Shown here: in pieces, positions 7,196-11,066 of the stretch
Position numbering within the stretch: position 1 is the stretch's first letter
How the letters are laid out: each line of letters opens with the position of its first letter
From: Bacteroidota bacterium
GTDB taxonomy: Bacteria > Bacteroidota > Bacteroidia > Cytophagales > Cyclobacteriaceae
Reading direction: 5' to 3'
Length of the DNA: 11,066 bases
NCBI GenBank assembly: GCA_023417955.1
Contig: JAEZDW010000282.1
Coordinates: 1 to 11,066, forward strand
The notes under the pieces: generated by a model
Seen by the model: the letters and a program-made list of their open reading frames with translations, nothing else
What the model was told of the DNA's origin: nothing
Database searches by the model: none
Made by a program: the position numbers and the translations under genes

Positions 7196-8839
7196 ATGAT
7201 CAACGACCTGTGGTACAAAAACGCCGTGATTTACAGTCTTGATGTCGAGACCTTCATGGATCTGAATGGTGACGGTATAGGTGATTTCGAAGGATTAGCC
7301 AACCGGCTGGATTACCTGCACGCGCTTGGCGTAGACACCGTCTGGCTTGCTCCTTTTTATCCTTCGCCGAACAAGGACAATGGTTATGATGTAAGCGACT
7401 ACTACGGCGTCGATCCCAAACTGGGTTCCCCCGGTGATTTTGTTTCTTTTATTGAACAGGCGAACAAGCGTGGAATCAAAGTGATTGTCGATCTGGTCGT
7501 AAATCACACATCGAACCGCCACCCCTGGTTCGAGGAAAGCCGGAGCGATCCAGATTCTCCCAAACGCGACTGGTACGTCTGGGAAAGGAAACGGCCGGAA
7601 AACTGGAATAAAGGAATGGTTTTCCCAGGGGTACAGAAACGAATCTGGACCTACGATAAGAAAGCGCGCGCCTGGTACTATCATCGCTTCTATAATTTTC
7701 AACCCGACCTGAACATCGACAACCCTGCAGTGCGTGATGAGATTCAAAAGATAATGGGCTTCTGGATCAAACTCGGAGTAGCCGGGTTCCGAATCGATGC
7801 AGTGCCGTTTATCCTCGAAGATATGCCTCACAGAGCGGACGGCGAAATACGGTTTGAATACCTCAGAGGTATGCGCCGCTTCGCGCAATGGCGGCGCGGT
7901 GACTCCATCTTATTGGGAGAAGCAAACGTCGAACCGGAGGAATCACAAAAATATTTCGGAGCCGAGGGCGAAGGAATTCACATGATGTTCAACTTTTATG
8001 TGAATCAATATCTTTTCTACGCCCTGGCGACGGGCAACGCCGCGAAACTATCAGAGGCAATCGAAAAGACGAGAATTGACTTTCCTAATTCGCAATGGGC
8101 GGTTTTTCTCCGAAATCACGACGAACTTGATCTCGGCAGATTGAGCGATGAAGAACGCCAGGTTGTGTTTGATGCTTTCGCTCCGGAAAAACGAATGCAG
8201 CTTTATGATCGTGGTATCCGTCGCCGTTTGCCAACGATGCTCGGCAACCGGCAGCAAATAGAACTTGCGTACAGCGTCATGTTCTCACTCCCTGGAACGC
8301 CTGTGATCCGATACGGCGACGAAATCGGCATGGGCGACAATCTGAGTTTGAAGGAACGCAACGCAGTACGTACGCCCATGCAATGGTCTGACGATCATCA
8401 GGCCGGATTTTCGACCGCAAGCAAGCTTGTTCACCCGGTTGTTGAAAGCGGGCCTTATTCGTATCACCACGTGAACGTCGAAGCACAGCGGCGCGCAGAA
8501 GGATCACTTCTCCAGTGGATGATAAAAATGATACGACTTCGCCAGGAGTGCACCGAGATCGGCTGGGGCGACTGGGAAATCCTGGACACCGGACTCGAGT
8601 CTGTACTTTGCATGCACTACCTTTATCAGGGAAGCTCGTTGTTTATCCTTCACAATTTTGCCAGTGAAACAGTTGAGGTCCCCCTCAAAATTCGCATGCA
8701 CGACGAATTCGAACTCGTTGACCTGTTTATGGTTGAAGGGGTCAAAGCTGACGAAAAAGACGTACACAGAATCTGCGTCGATGCATTTGGCTACCGTTGG
8801 TTCCGCGCCGGCGGACTTAGTCACCTGTTAAAAGAGTGA
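7196..8839 (+). CDS. GH13 alpha-amylase family enzyme, trehalose synthase-like
   Basis: The product has 547 residues, with no signal peptide, so it is cytoplasmic. It spans the full catalytic (beta/alpha)8 barrel plus a short C-terminal beta domain. The N-terminus WYKNAVIY and NGDGIGDFEGL, PFYPSP and DNGYDVSDYY follow the pattern of the trehalose synthase group (GH13_16 type). Conserved regions are DLVVNH (99-104), GFRIDAV with nucleophile Asp201, LLGEANV with acid/base Glu242, and RNHDE with transition-state stabiliser Asp309; all catalytic residues are present. The FSLPGTPVIRYGDEIGMGDN and RTPMQWS blocks (363-397) also match that group. Trehalose synthases interconvert maltose and trehalose. 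Relatives with the SLDVETFMD variant at residues 14-22, as here, may have other alpha-glucoside specificities. There is no fused or adjacent maltokinase, and no glgE or treYZ gene is nearby. The start is the first ATG, directly before the WYK motif. The stop lies 2 bp from the stop of the convergent DUF3267 gene. Confidence 0.88.
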   Translation: MINDLWYKNAVIYSLDVETFMDLNGDGIGDFEGLANRLDYLHALGVDTVWLAPFYPSPNKDNGYDVSDYYGVDPKLGSPGDFVSFIEQANKRGIKVIVDLVVNHTSNRHPWFEESRSDPDSPKRDWYVWERKRPENWNKGMVFPGVQKRIWTYDKKARAWYYHRFYNFQPDLNIDNPAVRDEIQKIMGFWIKLGVAGFRIDAVPFILEDMPHRADGEIRFEYLRGMRRFAQWRRGDSILLGEANVEPEESQKYFGAEGEGIHMMFNFYVNQYLFYALATGNAAKLSEAIEKTRIDFPNSQWAVFLRNHDELDLGRLSDEERQVVFDAFAPEKRMQLYDRGIRRRLPTMLGNRQQIELAYSVMFSLPGTPVIRYGDEIGMGDNLSLKERNAVRTPMQWSDDHQAGFSTASKLVHPVVESGPYSYHHVNVEAQRRAEGSLLQWMIKMIRLRQECTEIGWGDWEILDTGLESVLCMHYLYQGSSLFILHNFASETVEVPLKIRMHDEFELVDLFMVEGVKADEKDVHRICVDAFGYRWFRAGGLSHLLKE

Positions 8840-8841
8840 GC

Positions 8842-9390
8842 TTAATCTTCGTGGGTCCAGGTAAATCCTGCCTCGTCCGGATGATCGGTGACGCGCGCAT
8901 TACCCGGAAGTCTCAAAAGATCAAAGAATGAAAGGAAATCACCTGCCGACCCTGCGGTAAAGAAGACGCCAAAAACAAGAAACCATCCCGCACCGCTTAC
9001 AGTCGCGTATAAAGATGGAATCAAGCCCAGTGCGATTCCCGGCATCAGGGTCGCAATGGCGTATTGCCTTACCGTTAGCGCCTCCGGGCAGTTAACATAC
9101 GGCGCAAGATGCTGCCAATTAATGCCAAACGAAACTGAACGAAGCCCGTTACGGGAAAAGATTGCGAAGAATATCGCGTGAATTACCTCGTGCAGCAGCA
9201 TCCCTCCCAGCAGCGTAACAGCAAGCCAAACGTAATTTGTGAAAAATCCGACGACAGCTTCCTTCGCCTGCGCAAATCCCCAAAGTAATACAAACGCCGT
9301 CCCGAATACTAAAGCGCTTATACCGAACACTATAAACGACCACTGTGTTGCCCTCGCTGCCGTGATTATGCAAGTCCCCTTATTCATCAT
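8842..9390 (-). CDS. DUF3267 membrane protein, putative zincin-type peptidase
   Basis: The product has 182 residues with the start at ATG 9390, which overlaps the stop of the upstream SDR gene by one base (TGATG). A longer start at 9453 would overlap the SDR gene by 64 bp and add 21 polar residues, and is less likely. Hydrophobic segments lie at about 17-38, 52-78, 108-131 and 134-157, so this is an inner-membrane protein. The second segment contains HEVIH (67-71), a perfect HExxH zinc-binding motif, and the fourth ends in GSAGDF with Asp151, a plausible third metal ligand. This arrangement, together with GINWQHLAPYVNCPEAL at 89-105, fits DUF3267, a family proposed to be metallopeptidase-like and distantly similar in layout to site-2 proteases. 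Activity and substrate are unknown. Expression is expected from the SDR promoter through translational coupling. Confidence 0.8.
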   Translation of the reverse strand: MMNKGTCIITAARATQWSFIVFGISALVFGTAFVLLWGFAQAKEAVVGFFTNYVWLAVTLLGGMLLHEVIHAIFFAIFSRNGLRSVSFGINWQHLAPYVNCPEALTVRQYAIATLMPGIALGLIPSLYATVSGAGWFLVFGVFFTAGSAGDFLSFFDLLRLPGNARVTDHPDEAGFTWTHED

Positions 9391-9392
9391 CA
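9388..9392 (-). promoter_or_regulatory. TGATG stop/start overlap coupling SDR and DUF3267 translation
   Basis: On the minus strand the SDR stop TGA (9392-9390) shares its last base with the ATG (9390-9388) of the DUF3267 gene. This is a classical translational-coupling junction and is the main reason for choosing the shorter DUF3267 start. A second ATG follows immediately at 9387-9385. Confidence 0.7.
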
Positions 9393-10121
9393 GGGAAGTT
9401 TGGCGACCAGACTTTCCGGAAGCAGGCGCAGTATATGATAAATCGCTTTCCATTTGAGTCCCGGCACGATGATCAGTCGCGACGACGGTTTTACCACAGA
9501 GCGCGCAATAAACGCCGGCTCCAGCATTAATGATTCGGGCAAGTCCAACCCTGCTGTCATCTTCGTCCTGATGTACCCTGCTACGATAACGTTAACGGTA
9601 ATATGGCGATCAAACAGATATTGTCGCAGGCCTGCCAGGTATTGTGTGAATGCTGACTTCGTGCTTCCGTAAATGAAATTACTGCGTCTTCCCCTTACTC
9701 CAGACAAGGACGAAAGGCCGACTATGCGTTCAAGCCCTGTGTTTTCGAGATCATTGACGATAATATTCAGGACAGACACAGCTCCGCAGTAATGCACCTG
9801 CATCATCCTGAAGCTTCCCTCCCAGTCGCGCATAGCCTCTTCATTTTGCTTCAGATAACCCGCGGCATACACGACAATGTTGGGTTTCGCAGGTAGTGCA
9901 GCGTAGAAACCCGCGTGCGAGGAATAATCAATCGCGTCGAAGTAACGTACTTCCACCTGCGACGCGGGCAGTTTCCGTTCTACTGCGAACTGATGTAGCG
10001 CTTCAACATTACGCGAGGCAGCGATGACAAAGCAGTTGCGTTCCACGAACATCGCCAATGCTTCTTTGGCGACATCTGCGTTTGCACCAAGTATGAGGAC
10101 TGTTTTTGCTGTGGTTGACAT
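9390..10121 (-). CDS. SDR family NAD(P)-dependent oxidoreductase, DprE2-like
   Basis: The product has 243 residues, the usual length for a classical short-chain dehydrogenase/reductase. The N-terminal beta-alpha-beta Rossmann unit VLILGANADVA (8-18) is a variant of TGxxxGxG with Asp16 and Ala18 in place of the second and third glycines; ILGATSDIA-like variants are known in the DprE2-like branch. The NNAG position reads YAAG (85-88). The catalytic set is Ser138, Tyr151 and Lys155 (YGSTK), all present. A C-terminal amphipathic stretch, WKAIYHILRLLPESLVAKL, could contact the membrane. DprE2-type enzymes reduce a 2-keto sugar on a polyprenyl phosphate, but no DprE1-like FAD oxidase or UbiA-like prenyltransferase gene is visible here, so the substrate stays open. 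The gene has its own strong promoter and is translationally coupled to the downstream DUF3267 gene. The next Met lies after the first Rossmann helix, so the ATG at 10121 is well supported. Confidence 0.87.
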   Translation of the reverse strand: MSTTAKTVLILGANADVAKEALAMFVERNCFVIAASRNVEALHQFAVERKLPASQVEVRYFDAIDYSSHAGFYAALPAKPNIVVYAAGYLKQNEEAMRDWEGSFRMMQVHYCGAVSVLNIIVNDLENTGLERIVGLSSLSGVRGRRSNFIYGSTKSAFTQYLAGLRQYLFDRHITVNVIVAGYIRTKMTAGLDLPESLMLEPAFIARSVVKPSSRLIIVPGLKWKAIYHILRLLPESLVAKLP

Positions 10122-10128
10122 GGTTTCT

Positions 10129-10157
10129 CAAATATACGTTTCATCGCGATTGTTCAA
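10129..10157 (-). promoter_or_regulatory. Bacteroidota promoter of the SDR-DUF3267 pair
   Basis: On the minus strand a TTG -33 element (10157-10155) is followed after 18 nt by TATATTTG (10136-10129), a perfect match to TAnnTTTG. Only seven bases separate this box from the ATG at 10121, so transcription should start within about 1-5 nt of the start codon, predicting a leaderless or nearly leaderless mRNA. This is the best promoter match in the window. Confidence 0.72.
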
Positions 10158-10164
10158 TTCGCGA
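10144..10164. other. paired TCGCGA hexamers around the SDR -33 element
   Basis: The self-complementary hexamer TCGCGA occurs at 10144-10149 and again at 10159-10164, 15 bp start to start, with the TTG -33 element between the copies. Together they form an inverted repeat that could be an operator, or a small hairpin at the end of the GH26 transcript. No T-run follows on the minus strand, so an intrinsic terminator is unlikely. Confidence 0.3.
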
Positions 10165-10170
10165 CTGGCG

Positions 10171-11066
10171 TTATTCGATAACCACGCGTTTGCTGATACT
10201 GCGTCCTTTATCAGAGGCTTTTAACGTGTACACGCCGGGTACGAAAAGTTGCGCGGCATCAATCGTTGTTTCAGGGGTACTCACTTCCATTACAGACAAC
10301 TCCCTGCCGCGCTGATCGTAAACGGCAATCCGTACAGGAAACGTGAAGTTCTTCAGGCTGATTGTGACCTTTCCCGATGACGGTACCGGAAACAGTTCAA
10401 GGTCATTGGCATCAGCCGCGTTTAGCTCAACCGCCACTGGAGGGTCCATCGGGATATACATGTTTGCAATCTCGTCACCGAAAAGGACGTTGATTGAATT
10501 CTTGAAAGCCGTGAAGCTTTGTTTTGCACTTGAAGGGCTTGCCCCATGAGGCACATAAGGATATGACCAGCTTGCATTTATCCAGGTGAGCACCCATGCA
10601 ATTCGTTTTGATTTACCCGTTGGATCGCCCATGATTGCAGGAAGCACTACATCATTCCAGTAAGTTGCAGCATTTTGAGCATTGTCAGTACGGTTGCCGG
10701 TTTCGGCGAAAACGGCAACAAGATCATTTGCCTTAGCGAGGTCGGTGAGAAAACCAAGATTGGAGCGCAAAGACGAAGCGGTAACCTCATAGGCGTCAAG
10801 TCCGATAATGTCAACGTATTCCTTGCCAGGAAAGTAGTTTTGGTTCGTAACCGGTGTGTTGGGCGACCAGCAAAAAAGTACCGAGGTCGTACGTTCTTTG
10901 AAATATTCGACCGTGAGTTTATAGAGCGCCTGATAGTTTGCAGGCGTTGTCGACTTGGATCCCCACCAGAACCAGCCCCCGTTCATCTCATGCCACGGCC
11001 GGAAAACGATGGGGATTCGTTCATTATCAATTACGAGATCATTGTTGATGATATCGATGACTTTGT
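10171..11066 (-). CDS. GH26 beta-mannanase-type glycoside hydrolase with T9SS sorting domain, C-terminal part (5' end outside the window)
   Basis: The frame is open to the window edge (first complete codon at 11064), so the N-terminus is missing; 297 residues are visible. FRPWHEMNGGWFWWG at visible residues 21-35 is the GH26 acid/base motif, with the catalytic Glu at codon 10989-10987. AVFAETGNR carries the predicted nucleophile Glu at codon 10704-10702. The motifs are intact, so an active enzyme is expected; beta-1,4-mannan is the commonest substrate of the family, but other beta-glycans are possible. After a Pro/Ala/Asp linker, the last 75 or so residues form a canonical type A T9SS C-terminal domain: LELFPVPSSGKVTISL, then IAVYDQRGREL, FVPGVYTL and the KRVVIE end. 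The protein should be exported across the outer membrane by T9SS. It lies upstream of the SDR gene on the same strand, but that gene has its own promoter 10-40 bp beyond this stop. Confidence 0.92.
   Translation of the reverse strand, partial: KVIDIINNDLVIDNERIPIVFRPWHEMNGGWFWWGSKSTTPANYQALYKLTVEYFKERTTSVLFCWSPNTPVTNQNYFPGKEYVDIIGLDAYEVTASSLRSNLGFLTDLAKANDLVAVFAETGNRTDNAQNAATYWNDVVLPAIMGDPTGKSKRIAWVLTWINASWSYPYVPHGASPSSAKQSFTAFKNSINVLFGDEIANMYIPMDPPVAVELNAADANDLELFPVPSSGKVTISLKNFTFPVRIAVYDQRGRELSVMEVSTPETTIDAAQLFVPGVYTLKASDKGRSISKRVVIE

Noticed and set aside
7295..7888. 197-residue minus-strand open frame inside the GH13 gene
   Set aside because: It lies wholly opposite a gene with intact GH13 motifs and its product shows no recognisable domain.
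9391..9453. Longer N-terminus for the DUF3267 protein starting at 9453
   Set aside because: It would overlap the SDR gene by 64 bp and add a polar non-domain segment; the TGATG junction gives a better start.
1..11066. Defence system, prophage, insertion sequence or CRISPR array
   Set aside because: No transposase, integrase, nuclease/ATPase pair, spacer-repeat pattern or tRNA-flanked boundary is seen; every sizeable gene fits a housekeeping, envelope or carbohydrate family.

Overview
The window reads as chromosomal DNA of a Bacteroidota bacterium. The evidence is two secreted enzymes ending in type IX secretion (T9SS) sorting domains, a TonB-dependent outer-membrane receptor of the Bacteroidota barrel family, promoter boxes of the TAnnTTTG type, and start codons without clear Shine-Dalgarno sequences. 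A Cytophagales-like member is plausible, but the genus cannot be fixed from the sequence alone. I see no tRNA, rRNA, CRISPR array, transposase, integrase or phage gene.

Left part, plus strand (1-3979): the C-terminal part of a TonB-dependent receptor, then three co-directional genes for an EcsC-family protein, a YceI-family lipoprotein and a small DUF4112 membrane protein. The three look like an envelope-associated cluster of unknown purpose.

Middle (3978-7195): a minus-strand gene for a 910-residue secreted modular enzyme with a signal peptide, an alpha/beta-hydrolase (esterase) domain with an intact Ser-Asp-His triad, six PKD-like domains and a T9SS tail. Its intrinsic terminator shares bases with the stop codon of the convergent DUF4112 gene. 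A 420-bp divergent intergenic region holds its probable promoter and separates it from the next gene.

Right part (7196-11066): a plus-strand cytoplasmic GH13 enzyme related to trehalose synthase meets, tail to tail with a 2-bp gap, a minus-strand pair. This pair is a DprE2-like short-chain dehydrogenase and a DUF3267 membrane protein with an HExxH motif, joined by a TGATG stop/start overlap. The dehydrogenase has an excellent Bacteroidota promoter lying so close to its ATG that the mRNA should be leaderless or nearly so. Upstream on the same strand is the C-terminal part of a GH26 beta-mannanase-type enzyme with a T9SS tail.

Functionally, the esterase and the GH26 enzyme suggest secreted polysaccharide breakdown and the GH13 enzyme handles alpha-glucosides inside the cell. 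There is no SusC/SusD pair or PUL regulator, so this is not a classical polysaccharide utilization locus. Most of the window is ordinary for its phylum. The points worth a second look are the near-leaderless promoter, the EcsC/YceI/DUF4112 cluster, the SDR-DUF3267 coupling, the PKD repeat array and the atypical T9SS tail of the esterase.
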